A stretch of 64,000 bases of DNA from JBBECE01 sp040881985 (GCA_040881985.1 JBBECE010000005.1:110283-174282); one strand, 5' to 3'; counted from the stretch's first letter, positions 16,492 through 25,292 are shown. Translations and numbers: made by a program. The notes: generated by a model not told the origin, from the sequence alone.

Positions 16492-17484
16492 ATGGAATAT
16501 CGCCGCCTCGGCAAATCGGGCCTGAAAGTATCGGAATTCTCCTTCGGCGCCTGGGTCACTTTCGGCAAGCAGCTCGATGTCGCCGCCGGCGCCGAGCTCC
16601 TCGCGGCGGCCCGCGACGGCGGGGTCAATTTCTTCGACAATGCCGAGGGTTACGAGGCCGGCCGCGCCGAGGAGGTGATGGGCGACGCCCTCGAGCGCCT
16701 CGCCTGGCCGCGCGCCAGCTTCGCGGTCTCCTCGAAGGTCTATTTTGGCCCGCCGGGGCAGATGACGCGGGGGCTATCCCGCAAGCACCTCTTCGATGCC
16801 TGCCACGCCGCGATGAAGCGCCTCAAGGTCGATTATCTCGACCTCTACTTTTGCCACCGCCCCGATCTCGACACCCCGATCGAGGAGACCGTGCGCGGCA
16901 TGCACGACCTCGTCGCCCAGGGCAAGGTCGCCTATTGGGGCACCTCCGAATGGACCTCGCAGCAGATCACCGAGGCCTGGGGCGTCGCCATGCGCGACGG
17001 CCTCACCCCGCCGACGATGGAGCAGCCCGAATACAATTTCTTCGCCCGCCAGAAGATCGAGTCAGACTATCTGCCGCTCTACTCTCTCGTCGGGCTCGGC
17101 ACGACCATCTGGTCGCCGCTCGCCTCGGGCGTCCTCACCAACAAATACGCGCGCGGCATTCCCGCCGACAGCCGGATGAATCTCAAGGGCTATGCCTGGC
17201 TGAAAAAGCATTGGCAGTCGCCCGAGGGCAAGGCCAAGCTGAAGAAGGTTCGCGCGCTGGCCAAGCTCGCCGACGCGGCCGGCCTGCCGCTGCACCACCT
17301 GGCGCTGCTCTGGTGCAACCGCAATCCCAACGTCTCGACGGTCATCCTCGGCGCCTCGCGACCCGAACAGCTGATCGACAATCTCTCGGCGCTCGAGAAA
17401 AAGAAAAAGCTGACCGACGATGTGGTCGCCGGGATCGAGGCGATCCTCAAGAACAAGCCCGCCCCGCCGCGGCGGTACGATTAG
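16492..17484 (+). CDS. Aldo/keto reductase, Kv-beta/YghZ type
   Basis: 330-residue NADPH-dependent oxidoreductase with a TIM-barrel fold. It begins MEYRRLGKSGLKVSEFSFGAW; a longer frame upstream covers REP DNA and is not used. Catalytic tetrad residues are visible: Asp and Tyr in FFDNAEGYEAG, Lys in VSSKVYFG and His in YFCHRPD. SPLASGVLTNKY and the C-terminal cofactor loop VILGASRPEQL fit the potassium-channel beta-subunit branch. The substrate is unknown. Its stop overlaps the stop of the convergent small membrane protein by 4 bases. Confidence 0.92.
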   Translation: MEYRRLGKSGLKVSEFSFGAWVTFGKQLDVAAGAELLAAARDGGVNFFDNAEGYEAGRAEEVMGDALERLAWPRASFAVSSKVYFGPPGQMTRGLSRKHLFDACHAAMKRLKVDYLDLYFCHRPDLDTPIEETVRGMHDLVAQGKVAYWGTSEWTSQQITEAWGVAMRDGLTPPTMEQPEYNFFARQKIESDYLPLYSLVGLGTTIWSPLASGVLTNKYARGIPADSRMNLKGYAWLKKHWQSPEGKAKLKKVRALAKLADAAGLPLHHLALLWCNRNPNVSTVILGASRPEQLIDNLSALEKKKKLTDDVVAGIEAILKNKPAPPRRYD

Positions 17485-17798
17485 CTCTTTTTCCGCCGCC
17501 GCCACTGGCGATATTTCCACCGCACCCAGGAAATGCTCCGGCTCACCGGTCCGCGCAGCAGCGGAATATCGACCCCCGCGAGCAACAGCCCGAGCGGCAG
17601 CATCCAGACGCCGAGCACCGGCAAAAAGCTGAATATCCCGCCGACGACCAGCAGGAATGCCAGCGGCAAGCGAACGAGCCGCACCCCCGGCCGGCGCAGC
17701 CAGACGAGCGTGCCGCGTACCTGCGGCCAACGCTGTTGAATGGAATCGAGCAGCCGGTAAAACCGCCGGTCGCTCTTGCCCCTGGGTTGCTCGTCCAC
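17481..17798 (-). CDS. Small basic membrane protein, unknown function
   Basis: 105 residues. A basic N-terminus (DRRFYRLLDSIQQRWPQVR) is followed by one hydrophobic hairpin or segment, LPLAFLLVVGGIFSFLPVLG then MLPLGLLLAGVDIPLL, and a basic Trp/Arg tail (WVRWKYRQWRRRKKS). The FLPVLGFWMLPLGL pattern is common in conserved hypothetical proteins of Hyphomicrobiales. It is probably an inner-membrane protein. No function can be assigned. Confidence 0.72.
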   Translation of the reverse strand: MDEQPRGKSDRRFYRLLDSIQQRWPQVRGTLVWLRRPGVRLVRLPLAFLLVVGGIFSFLPVLGVWMLPLGLLLAGVDIPLLRGPVSRSISWVRWKYRQWRRRKKS

Positions 17799-17917
17799 GC
17801 GCGTCCGCCCCGCTCAAGAATCTAAACGCCAACCACTAGCGTCATTCACCCCCGGTTCAAGCGCATTCACGCATAACCGCGTCCATCGGACCCGTCACGG
17901 GTTCCATGGAGATCAAA

Positions 17918-18493
17918 ATGCTTCGCACCCTTCGGGCCCTCATCCTCGCCCCCGCGCTCGCCGCCTCGTTCGCGGTCGCGCCCGTCGCCCAGGCCGCGTC
18001 CTGGTCGCTCACCTTCAACGCCGCTCAGCCGCAGATCGCCGTCCCCGAGCGGCCCTGGCCGGGTCCGCGCCCGCAGGCCGGCATCGCCGGCTGCTACCAG
18101 CTCCAGGGCCGCATTTACGGTCCCTATCGGATGAGCTTCTGCCTCGATCGCCGTAACTCGTCCTACGAGGTTCGCGGGGGCGGCTTGAATTGCGAGGCGG
18201 GTCTTAACTGGTGGCCGTCGCGCAACGGCGCCACCATCCAGCTGCAGCGCGCCCGTTGCGGCCGCGGCCAGGCCTGGACCGCCGACACCCTCGAATGCCG
18301 CATCGCCGGCTTCCCGGGCGGCCCGGGCAATTGGGGCAATGGCATGGGACAGGGTAACGGCGGCTACGGCCAGAACCAGTTCCAGCCCCAGATCGCGGTT
18401 CCCGATCACGGCGGCGCGCAGACCCTCAACTGCACTTATTATCCGGCGGTGCGCGGCTACCCCGTCCGGCAGTTCACTGCCCGGCGCGTCTAG
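17918..18493 (+). CDS. Secreted hypothetical protein
   Basis: 191 residues. The ATG at 17918 has GGAG 6 bases upstream and gives a clean signal peptide (MLRTLRALILAPALAASFAV, cleavage likely after AQA); an ATG at 17906 adds only four residues. The mature part has six or more Cys and a Gly/Asn/Gln-rich stretch (PGNWGNGMGQGNGGYGQN). The motif QPQIAVP appears twice, at the start of the mature region and after the Gly-rich linker. Probably periplasmic or outer-surface; function unknown. Confidence 0.75.
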   Translation: MLRTLRALILAPALAASFAVAPVAQAASWSLTFNAAQPQIAVPERPWPGPRPQAGIAGCYQLQGRIYGPYRMSFCLDRRNSSYEVRGGGLNCEAGLNWWPSRNGATIQLQRARCGRGQAWTADTLECRIAGFPGGPGNWGNGMGQGNGGYGQNQFQPQIAVPDHGGAQTLNCTYYPAVRGYPVRQFTARRV

Positions 18494-18566
18494 CACGCCC
18501 ATCCCGCACAATCCGGGGGCCGGCGCATCGTCGGCCCTTTGCTTTGCCCCGCCCCAGCCGGGCCGA

Positions 18567-18878
18567 TCAGCCAAACGTCACGTCCTCGGCGACGACATTG
18601 TCCGAATAGATGTACTGGAACTTTCCGTCGATCAGCGTCTCGTTCATTGCCTTGCGCATCGCCGCCATATGCGGCGTGGTCAAATGCCTCTGATGCACTT
18701 CTTCGCTCTTGAAGCATTCGGCAACCACCGCAACGTTCGGCCTTTCCATGCCCGGATTGATCTCGAAGAAGACACAGCCCTCCTCTTGCCGCGTTGCCGC
18801 CGTATGCACCCGCACAGCGGCGAAAAACGCATCGCGCTTTGCCGGCTTGATCGTCACCCAACCGATAATGAACTTCAC
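18567..18878 (-). CDS. Antibiotic biosynthesis monooxygenase (ABM/YgiN)-type protein
   Basis: 103 residues from a GTG start at 18878, chosen because GGGGAGGA lies 5 bases upstream and the conserved start (KFIIGWVTIKPAKRDAFFAA) follows at once. The ferredoxin-like ABM fold is indicated by EEGCVFFEINPGMERPNVAVVAECFKSEE, cut here to the key words EEGC, FEI and ECF, and by RHLTTPHMAAM. Members are small quinone or haem-degrading monooxygenases; the substrate is unknown. Confidence 0.82.
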   Translation of the reverse strand: MKFIIGWVTIKPAKRDAFFAAVRVHTAATRQEEGCVFFEINPGMERPNVAVVAECFKSEEVHQRHLTTPHMAAMRKAMNETLIDGKFQYIYSDNVVAEDVTFG

Positions 18879-18965
18879 TCTGGTCCTCCCCGTCAGGTTG
18901 ACGCCCGACCGTAGCACGTCGGCCGCGCCTGTGCTTTGATCTGCCCCCAATCACAGGAGGCGATC

Positions 18966-19394
18966 ATGGCGGTTCTGTCGACGGCAAATGCGGAATGGAA
19001 AGGCGCGCTGAAAGAGGGCAGCGGCCAGATGCGGTTCGGCGGCGGCGCCTATCACGGCGACTATACCTGGGCCGGCCGCTTCGAGACCGGCAAGGGCACC
19101 AATCCCGAGGAGCTCCTGGCTGCCGCCCATGCCGGCTGCTTTTCGATGCAGCTCTCCGGGGTCTTGACCGGCGCCGGCACCCCCCCCAAAAGCATTCGCA
19201 CCAAGGCCACCGTCACCATGGTCCACGGCACCGGCATCACCCGCATCGAGCTTTCGACCGAGGCCGACGTCCCGGGCATCACCGAGACCACGTTGATCGC
19301 GGCGGCCGAGAAGGCGAAGGAAATCTGCCCGGTCTCCAAGGCGCTCGCCGCGGTCAAAGACATTGCTGTGACGGCGAAACTCGTCGCCGCCTGA
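18966..19394 (+). CDS. OsmC-family peroxiredoxin
   Basis: 142 residues. OsmC/Ohr proteins reduce organic hydroperoxides with two Cys. The sequence shows TNPEELLAAAHAGCFSMQLS with the peroxidatic Cys and KEICPVSKAL with the resolving Cys. AGGAGG (18955-18960) precedes the ATG at 18966 by 5 bases. OsmC is the closer branch, judging by the N-terminal GSGQMRFGGGAY region. A stand-alone gene, divergent from the ABM gene. Confidence 0.92.
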   Translation: MAVLSTANAEWKGALKEGSGQMRFGGGAYHGDYTWAGRFETGKGTNPEELLAAAHAGCFSMQLSGVLTGAGTPPKSIRTKATVTMVHGTGITRIELSTEADVPGITETTLIAAAEKAKEICPVSKALAAVKDIAVTAKLVAA

Positions 19395-19399
19395 GGCGG

Positions 19400-19741
19400 C
19401 TATTTGCGGGTCGTCCGCTTTTTCTTGCCTTCGATCTGCTTCGGGTCGCCCTCGCGGACAACCTCGATCTTGATCTTGGCGACGAGGCCCGCGAGCGTGC
19501 CGAGCACGACCAGCAAAGGCGCGGCGAGCACCACTGCCCCGCCCACCACCGCCCCGGCGGTCAGCGGGATTTCGAGGGCCACGTCGTTGTTTTCGGTGCG
19601 CACCCTGAGCTTGCGCACATTGCCTTCCGAAATCAGCCGGGTCACCTCGCCGATCAGTTTCTGGCCGGTCGTTTCGATCTCCTCGGTGAAATGCTTCCAG
19701 CCGTCCTTGTGATCGTCGTCGTCTTTCTTCTTGTCGCTCAT
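19400..19741 (-). CDS. DUF4342-domain protein
   Basis: 113 residues from the ATG at 19741 (MSDKKKDDDDHKDGWKHFTEE). The conserved block EIETTGQKLIGEVTRLISEGNVRKLRV, then EIPLTAGAVVGGAVVLAAPLLVVLG is the DUF4342 pattern: a charged helix followed by one membrane segment (about residues 63-88) and a basic tail KGKKKRTTRK-like. Function unknown; probably a small membrane-anchored protein. Convergent with the OsmC gene, 5 bases apart. Confidence 0.8.
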   Translation of the reverse strand: MSDKKKDDDDHKDGWKHFTEEIETTGQKLIGEVTRLISEGNVRKLRVRTENNDVALEIPLTAGAVVGGAVVLAAPLLVVLGTLAGLVAKIKIEVVREGDPKQIEGKKKRTTRK

Positions 19742-19817
19742 GACTCGCTCCCTTGTTGGGTCGGCATTCATATGGGGAGCCAATGTCGCTTTTGCATCGA
19801 CCTGGCGCAAACCCCCG

Positions 19818-20414
19818 TCAGTCGGCAAGTCCCGTCACCATCGCAGCCGGCAGGGTGCGGAGGAACCGATAGCGGTCGCTCGCGCAATTCTCCTGCAATT
19901 CGAGGATGAGTTCGGCAATCGTGTAGGCGATGAAGAATTCCCGATCCGGGTCGTCTGCCAGCCGTGCCTCGACTTCGAGCGCCAGAAACCGCGCCGCTCC
20001 GAGATGTTCGGCGAGCGCTGGATCGCGGTCGGAATCCCCGCAACTGTCGAAATCGACCCGCGCCCAGATCAATATGCCCATGTCGGCATAGGCGCCGGCG
20101 AGCTTCTTGCCGAGTTCGAGCGGCGTGCTAAAGGCCGCGTCGCCGCAATCGGCGCGCGAGGATTCGGCCTGCAGCTGCATGGCGGCGACATCGTAGAGCA
20201 GCGAGCGCCGGTAGGCGCGCAGCACCGCATCGATCATCGCCGACGCTGCGCGCATTTCGGTCGATCCGAGAAGCGCAGTTCCCGCTTGTGCGTCCGTGCA
20301 ATGCAAGGTCACCTGCTGGGCGACGATCAGTGCCCGGATGATGTCGATATCAAGCCGCTCCCGGCCGTCCTCTTGTGCCAGGGCAGCGCCCCACATCAGC
20401 GCACCAGCCAGCAC
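19818..20414 (-). CDS. Exported hypothetical protein, apparent amber codon in the signal peptide
   Basis: 198 residues as written, from a GTG at 20414. The better start is the ATG at 20435, which has GGAGGGAG just upstream, but codon 7 in that frame is TAG (20415-20417): MRLISA-stop-VLAGALMWGAALA. Read through, this would be a normal 20-residue signal peptide; starting at the GTG leaves a hydrophobic segment without basic residues. The rest (four Cys, IDIIRALIVAQQVTLHC) is intact and unrecognised. The gene is therefore a recent nonsense mutant, a sequencing error, or uses the poor start. Confidence 0.6.
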   Translation of the reverse strand: MLAGALMWGAALAQEDGRERLDIDIIRALIVAQQVTLHCTDAQAGTALLGSTEMRAASAMIDAVLRAYRRSLLYDVAAMQLQAESSRADCGDAAFSTPLELGKKLAGAYADMGILIWARVDFDSCGDSDRDPALAEHLGAARFLALEVEARLADDPDREFFIAYTIAELILELQENCASDRYRFLRTLPAAMVTGLAD

Positions 20415-20506
20415 CTACGCCGAAATAAGCCGCATGGTCGGCTCCCTCCGCGATTGGCCTCGCCGCCCGCCCGCGCTAACATCGACATCCGCTTCAGGGG
20501 CGCCCA

Positions 20507-20938
20507 ATGGGAAAATACGAAGTCAAGACCAAGAAGACAGGGGCGAGCGTCGTTGATTTCCTCGATGCGGTCGAGCCCGCCGAAAAGCGAGCCGACGTCA
20601 AGACCCTCGACAAGCTTTTCCGCAAGGTCACCGGCGACAAGCCGAAAATGTGGGGCTCCGCCATCGTCGGCTACGGCAACTACCACTACAAGGGCCGCAG
20701 CAGCGAAGGCGACTGGATGGCGACAGGCTTCTCCCCGCGCAAGGCCAACCTCACCCTCTACATCATGCTCGGCTTCGGCGACTACGCGGCGCTGCTGCAG
20801 AAGCTCGGCAAATACACCACCGGGAAGGGCTGCCTCTACATCAAGCGCCTGAACGAAATCGATCCCGCCGTGCTCGAAGAGCTGGTGACCCGCTCCTATG
20901 CCGACCTCAACCGCAAATACCCGCCCGCGAAAGGCTGA
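20507..20938 (+). CDS. DUF1801-domain protein (copy 1)
   Basis: 143 residues of the YdhG/DUF1801 fold: VVDFLDAVEPAEKRADVKTL, then MWGSAIVGYGNYHYKG and the C-terminal CLYIKRLNEIDPAVLEELV. Function unknown. A second copy begins 12 bases after the stop, and an SRPBCC gene follows, so the three are likely co-transcribed. Confidence 0.85.
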   Translation: MGKYEVKTKKTGASVVDFLDAVEPAEKRADVKTLDKLFRKVTGDKPKMWGSAIVGYGNYHYKGRSSEGDWMATGFSPRKANLTLYIMLGFGDYAALLQKLGKYTTGKGCLYIKRLNEIDPAVLEELVTRSYADLNRKYPPAKG

Positions 20939-20949
20939 CGGAGTCCCGG

Positions 20950-21390
20950 ATGGTCAAGTGCGAGACGAAGACCAAGTTCACCAAGGCCAGCGTTGCGGAT
21001 TTTCTCGCCGCCGTCGAACCCACCGAAAAGCGTGCCGATGCAAAGACCCTCGACAGGCTTTTCCGCAAGGTCACCGGCCTGAAGCCACGAATGTGGGGAC
21101 CCACAATCGTCGGCTTTGGCAGCTATCACTACAAATACGCCACCGGCCATGAGGGTGACTCGCCCGCTGCCGGTTTTTCTCCGCGCAAGCCCAATCTCAC
21201 GCTCTATCTCGTGCCCGATTTCGACGGCGGTAAGACGCTGATGGGCAAGCTCGGCAAGCACTCGATCAGCAAGTCCTGCCTCTACATCAAGCGGCTGAGC
21301 GAGGTCGACATGGGCGTCCTCGAGGAGCTGGTCACCCGTTCGGTCGCCGCCATGCAGGCGCGCGAGCGAAACCTCGCGGAAGGGGCCTGA
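20950..21390 (+). CDS. DUF1801-domain protein (copy 2)
   Basis: 146 residues, clearly a tandem paralogue of the upstream gene: FLAAVEPTEKRADAKTLDRL, MWGPTIVGFGSYHYKY, FSPRKPNLTLYL and CLYIKRLSEVDMGVLEELV align without gaps with copy 1. The start ATG at 20950 follows the upstream stop closely. Function unknown. Confidence 0.85.
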   Translation: MVKCETKTKFTKASVADFLAAVEPTEKRADAKTLDRLFRKVTGLKPRMWGPTIVGFGSYHYKYATGHEGDSPAAGFSPRKPNLTLYLVPDFDGGKTLMGKLGKHSISKSCLYIKRLSEVDMGVLEELVTRSVAAMQARERNLAEGA

Positions 21391-21393
21391 CCC

Positions 21394-21843
21394 ATGGCCA
21401 AGATTACGCTCAACGAGCATTTCGCGACGCCGCCGGCCCGGGCCTTCGCGGTGCTGACCGATTTTGCAAGCCTGCCGAAAATTGTCTCCGGCATCGACAA
21501 GGTCGAAGTGCTGACAGTAGGCCCGGTAGGGGTTGGCACGAGATTCAGGGAAACCCGGAGCCTGTACGGCCGCATGGCGACCGAAGAAATGGAAGTCACC
21601 GCCTGGGAACCGCCGTGCTCGTTCACCCTCGAAGCGCACTCGCACGGTGCCCATTACGTGATCACCCATGCCCTCACCCCGAAAGGCGGCGGCGCCGATG
21701 TCGAGCTTGCCTTCGCGACCAAGGCCCTGACGCCGGTTGCGCGGATTTTATCCTTCCTCATGCAGGGCATGACGAAGGGCGTCGGCGAACTGATGCGCAA
21801 GGACTTGCTGGAAGCCAAGGCACACGCCGAGAAGACCGCGTGA
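21394..21843 (+). CDS. SRPBCC-family protein
   Basis: 149 residues of the polyketide-cyclase/START-like fold: ITLNEHFATPPARAFAVLTD at the N-terminus, a central GVGTRFRETRSLYGR hairpin and a C-terminal helix MTKGVGELMRKDLLEAK. The helix-grip fold suggests a hydrophobic ligand, unknown. It starts 3 bases after the second DUF1801 gene, forming a three-gene unit, and is followed by a strong hairpin. Confidence 0.83.
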   Translation: MAKITLNEHFATPPARAFAVLTDFASLPKIVSGIDKVEVLTVGPVGVGTRFRETRSLYGRMATEEMEVTAWEPPCSFTLEAHSHGAHYVITHALTPKGGGADVELAFATKALTPVARILSFLMQGMTKGVGELMRKDLLEAKAHAEKTA

Positions 21844-21859
21844 CGCCCCCAAACAGAAA

Positions 21860-21884
21860 CCGCGATCCCTTGCCGGGATCGCGG
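21860..21884 (+). terminator. Strong hairpin after the DUF1801-SRPBCC unit
   Basis: Perfect 10-bp stem CCGCGATCCC / GGGATCGCGG with a 5-base loop, 16 bases after the SRPBCC stop, followed by CTCTTGT rather than a pure T-run. A likely transcript end. Confidence 0.6.
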
Positions 21885-22170
21885 CTCTTGTGAGGTCAGG
21901 TACCGCCGCCCCACCGCACTGTTGAGGGCTGCAGAGGGGACGCGGTGGAGCGGCGGCTCATACCAACCGCCGAAAGCCGCGTATGACCGAGAACTCCCGG
22001 CGATCGTATGGGTCCCAATATGGCGGGGATTCGTCGCCAATTAAGAGGTTTCACCCGAAAGTGAGATTCCTTACCGGCGCGTAAGCCCGGACTTGCCGGC
22101 CACCCGGAATCGGCGGCATTTGTCTTGCCCCGGCGGGCGGCGCGGTCTACATGCCGCCATTGGAGACGCA
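21885..22170. other. Intergenic spacer with a second long hairpin
   Basis: A 15-bp inverted repeat with one mismatch, CCGCCGCCCCACCGC (21903-21917) and GCGGTGGAGCGGCGG (21942-21956), loop 24 nt. The remainder up to amn holds no ORF. The amn promoter should be here but is not obvious. Confidence 0.5.
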
Positions 22171-23646
22171 ATGAGCTTGTTGACGCCGAAACCCCTGACG
22201 CTGGCCTCCTTCGAGGATCCGGGCGAGGCCTGCGACTACATCACGGTGATCTATGAGCGCAACACCGGCTTCATCCGGGAGGCGTTGCGCGAGGTGGTGA
22301 AGGGTCATATCCTGAAAGGCCGCATCCGCGCCTGCTATCCGCGCGTCCGCGTCACCTCGACCTCGCATCTCAATTCCCGCTCGCGCCTGCCCTACGGGTT
22401 CCTGCATTCGCCGGGCGTCTACGAGACGACGATCAGCGAGCCGCGGCTCTTCCGGCGTTACCTGATGGAGCAGTTCAAACTCATCCGCGCCAATCATGGC
22501 TGCCTGATCGAGGTCGGCGAGTCTGAAACCCCGATTCCGGTGCATTTCGCGCTGAGCCCGTCCGAAAAGGTCGACGGCGACGCGGTCGCCAACCGCAATC
22601 TGGTTTTGCGCGACATTTTCGACGTGCCCGACCTCGCCCATACCGACGACGAGATCGCCAACGGCACGTTCATCCCCGAGCCGGGCGGCCCCTATCCGCT
22701 CGCTGCCTTCATCGCACCGCGGGTCGACTATTCGCTGCACCGGCTGGCCCACTACACCGCAACGCTGCCGGAGCATTTCCAGAATTTCGTGATCTTCACC
22801 AACTACGGTTTCTACGTTGAGGAGTTCGGCCGTCTCGCCCATCAGTGGATGAAGGACGGCCATCCCGACTACGACGCCTTCGTCGAGCCCGGCAACCTGG
22901 TGACCATGAACGCCCGTCACGGCGGCGAGAGTACCGGCGCCCCGCCGCCGCGCCAGCCGCAAATGCCGGCCTATCACCTCAAGGCCGCCAACAGCGGTGG
23001 CATCACCATGGTCAATATCGGGGTCGGTCCATCGAACGCCAAGACCATCACCGACCACATCGCGGTCTTGCGGCCGCATACCTGGCTGATGCTGGGCCAT
23101 TGCGCGGGTCTTAGGAACTCGCAGGCGCTGGGGGACTATGTACTCGCCCATGCCTATGTGCGCGAGGACCATGTGCTCGACGACGACCTTCCCCTGTCGG
23201 TGCCGATCCCGGCGCTTGCCGAAGTGCAGGTCGCTCTCGAACGCGCCGTCGCCGAGATCACCCATCTCGAGGGGCTTGAGACCAAGACGATCATGCGCAC
23301 CGGCACCGTCGCTTCGATCGACAATCGCAACTGGGAGTTGCGCGACCAGAAAGAGATCGTCCGGCGCCTCAGCCAGTCGCGCGCCATCGCGCTCGACATG
23401 GAAAGCGCCGCCATCGCCGCCAACGGGTTCCGGTTCCGGGTGCCTTACGGGACGCTGCTTTGCGTTTCCGACAAGCCGCTGCACGGCGAGCTGAAACTTC
23501 CCGGCATGGCGTCGGACTTCTACCGCACCCAGATCAGCCGGCACTTGCAGATCGGCATAAGGGCGATGGAAATTCTCCGCGCCCTGCCGCTTGAGCGTAT
23601 CCACTCGCGCAAGCTGCGCTCCTTTGCCGAGACGGCGTTTCAGTAG
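22171..23646 (+). CDS. amn: AMP nucleosidase
   Basis: Hydrolyses AMP to adenine and ribose 5-phosphate, controlling adenylate pools. 491 residues from the ATG at 22171, which has GGAG upstream; a longer frame adds 26 unlikely residues. The N-terminal regulatory domain (ACDYITVIYERNTGFIREAL) is followed by the nucleoside-phosphorylase-like catalytic domain with TMVNIGVGPSNAKTITDHIA, LMLGHCAGLRNSQALGDYVL and the substrate-binding ALDMESAAIAANGFRFRVPY. It ends 3 bases before the convergent pxpA stop. Confidence 0.96.
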   Translation: MSLLTPKPLTLASFEDPGEACDYITVIYERNTGFIREALREVVKGHILKGRIRACYPRVRVTSTSHLNSRSRLPYGFLHSPGVYETTISEPRLFRRYLMEQFKLIRANHGCLIEVGESETPIPVHFALSPSEKVDGDAVANRNLVLRDIFDVPDLAHTDDEIANGTFIPEPGGPYPLAAFIAPRVDYSLHRLAHYTATLPEHFQNFVIFTNYGFYVEEFGRLAHQWMKDGHPDYDAFVEPGNLVTMNARHGGESTGAPPPRQPQMPAYHLKAANSGGITMVNIGVGPSNAKTITDHIAVLRPHTWLMLGHCAGLRNSQALGDYVLAHAYVREDHVLDDDLPLSVPIPALAEVQVALERAVAEITHLEGLETKTIMRTGTVASIDNRNWELRDQKEIVRRLSQSRAIALDMESAAIAANGFRFRVPYGTLLCVSDKPLHGELKLPGMASDFYRTQISRHLQIGIRAMEILRALPLERIHSRKLRSFAETAFQ

Positions 23647-23649
23647 CCT

Positions 23650-24393
23650 TCACGCAAACGCCACAATTTCGAGGCCCGCGCGCTGCAGAGCGCGACGGAC
23701 GGCGCCGGCCAGCCGCGCCGCGCCGGGAGTGTCGCCATGCAGGCAGATCGAGCGCGCCGCGGTTGCGATCTCTGTTCCGTCGGCGGCGACAATGCTGCCC
23801 TCCCGTGCGATCCGCACCGCCTGCCGCACCACGGCCGCCTCCTCGGTCAGTACCGCGCCTGCCTCAGTCCGCGCGACCAACGTCCCGTCGGCGAGATACG
23901 CGCGGTCGGCATAAGCCTCAATGACAACCTTCAGACCCTCGGCTTCCGCCGCCTCGACCTGCCGGCTCCCCTCGATAGCGAGCACGATCAGCTTCGGCCA
24001 CAGCCGCGCCACCGCGCGAAAGACCACATCGGCCGTCGCCCGGTCGCTCGCGGCGAGGTTGGCGAGCGCCCCGTGCAGCTTGAAATGTTTCACTTCCGCC
24101 CCGGCGCGCTCGGCGGCGTCGATGAGCGCCGCGACCTGCCGGCCGATCTGGCGGGATAGCTCGTGCGAAGGCAGGTCGAGCCGCACCCTGCCAAAATTCG
24201 CCTTGTCGGCATAGGAGGGATGAGCGCCGATGCAAACACCATTGGCGAGCGCCAGTTCGACCGCTCGCCGCATCGAAGCAGGGTCCCCCGCATGGCCGCC
24301 GCAGGCGATCGAGGCGCTGGTGATTTGCCGCATCATTGCCTCGTCGGAATCCATCCCCTCGCCGAGATCGGCATTGAGATCGATCGTAGTCAT
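23650..24393 (-). CDS. pxpA: 5-oxoprolinase subunit A (LamB/YcsF family)
   Basis: 247 residues. PxpA with PxpB and PxpC forms an ATP-dependent 5-oxoprolinase that opens the damage product pyroglutamate to glutamate. The start TTIDLNADLGEGMDSDEAMM and ASIACGGHAGDPASMRR, then GAHPSYADKANFGR and HFKLHGALANLAA are the family fingerprint. Its ATG overlaps the pxpC stop by 4 bases; gene order is pxpB-pxpC-pxpA. Confidence 0.95.
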   Translation of the reverse strand: MTTIDLNADLGEGMDSDEAMMRQITSASIACGGHAGDPASMRRAVELALANGVCIGAHPSYADKANFGRVRLDLPSHELSRQIGRQVAALIDAAERAGAEVKHFKLHGALANLAASDRATADVVFRAVARLWPKLIVLAIEGSRQVEAAEAEGLKVVIEAYADRAYLADGTLVARTEAGAVLTEEAAVVRQAVRIAREGSIVAADGTEIATAARSICLHGDTPGAARLAGAVRRALQRAGLEIVAFA

Positions 24394-25292
24394 GTCCGCG
24401 CCTCCCGCGCCAGAACACGCGCATGAACAAGCGTCACCGGAGAAAAGCGCACCCCCGTCCCCGGTCGCATTTGCGCCAGCCGGTCGAGATCGGCGCCGAT
24501 GACGGTTGCGATACGCGGATAGCCCCCCGTCGGCTGGTGGTCGCGCATCAATACGACCGGGGTGCCATCGCCGAGAATCTGGACGTCGCCTGGAACGACC
24601 GCGTCGGAGACAAGCGTCCGCGTCGCCAGCCCGGTAAAGACGCCTTCCGGATCCTCGAGCCGTATGCCCATCCGGTCGAGGCGGGAGGAGACGCGGAATT
24701 CCGCCTCGGTGAAACGCGCCCAAAGCGCCGAGCCGAGCTGGTCGGCATGCAAGCCCGGCAGCACGGCGATCGCCGGCCGGTCGGGTGCGCGGGAATGTTG
24801 CCCGGGCGGGGATTCCGCCGCCACTTCAAAGAGCGCGATCCTGTCACCTTTATTCAGCGCCCGCCCCTGCAACCCGCCGAGCCCGGCGATGAGGTTGGTG
24901 GCGCGGCTGCCGAGGACCAGCGGGACATCGATGTCGCGGTCGAACCGCAGATAGCCATAGACCCCGGCCGGGCCGGGTGAGACCTCGACCGTATCGCCGT
25001 CGCTGAGCGCCACCAGAGCCGGCCAGGAATGCGGCTTGCCGTCGACCTTCAGGCGAAACTCTCCGCCCGCGAAGCCGGCCCGCATGTCGCCCTCGACGCC
25101 GAACTCGACGCCGGTCAAGGTGAATTCGATTCCCGCCACGCCGCATTTTTGGCCGAGCAGCTGCCCCGCCTCGGCGAAACTCGCCCGATCCATCGGCCCA
25201 CTGGCGCTGATCCCGTGGCGCAGATACCCAGGCCGGCCGCGATCCTGAATCGTCGAGCCGGGCGAGATGCGGGCGAGGACAATGCAGCTCAC
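24390..25292 (-). CDS. pxpC: 5-oxoprolinase subunit C (KipA-like, biotin-dependent carboxyltransferase fold)
   Basis: 300 residues from the GTG at 25292, which overlaps the pxpB stop (GTGA). Key segments: PGSTIQDRGRPGYLRHGISA, GPMDRASFAEAGQLLG, SSRLDRMGIRLE and the C-terminal TGGYPRIATVIGADLDRLAQ, all typical of the KipA/PxpC family. It partners PxpB in the kinase/lyase part of 5-oxoprolinase. A longer upstream frame only shadows pxpB. Confidence 0.94.
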   Translation of the reverse strand: MSCIVLARISPGSTIQDRGRPGYLRHGISASGPMDRASFAEAGQLLGQKCGVAGIEFTLTGVEFGVEGDMRAGFAGGEFRLKVDGKPHSWPALVALSDGDTVEVSPGPAGVYGYLRFDRDIDVPLVLGSRATNLIAGLGGLQGRALNKGDRIALFEVAAESPPGQHSRAPDRPAIAVLPGLHADQLGSALWARFTEAEFRVSSRLDRMGIRLEDPEGVFTGLATRTLVSDAVVPGDVQILGDGTPVVLMRDHQPTGGYPRIATVIGADLDRLAQMRPGTGVRFSPVTLVHARVLAREART

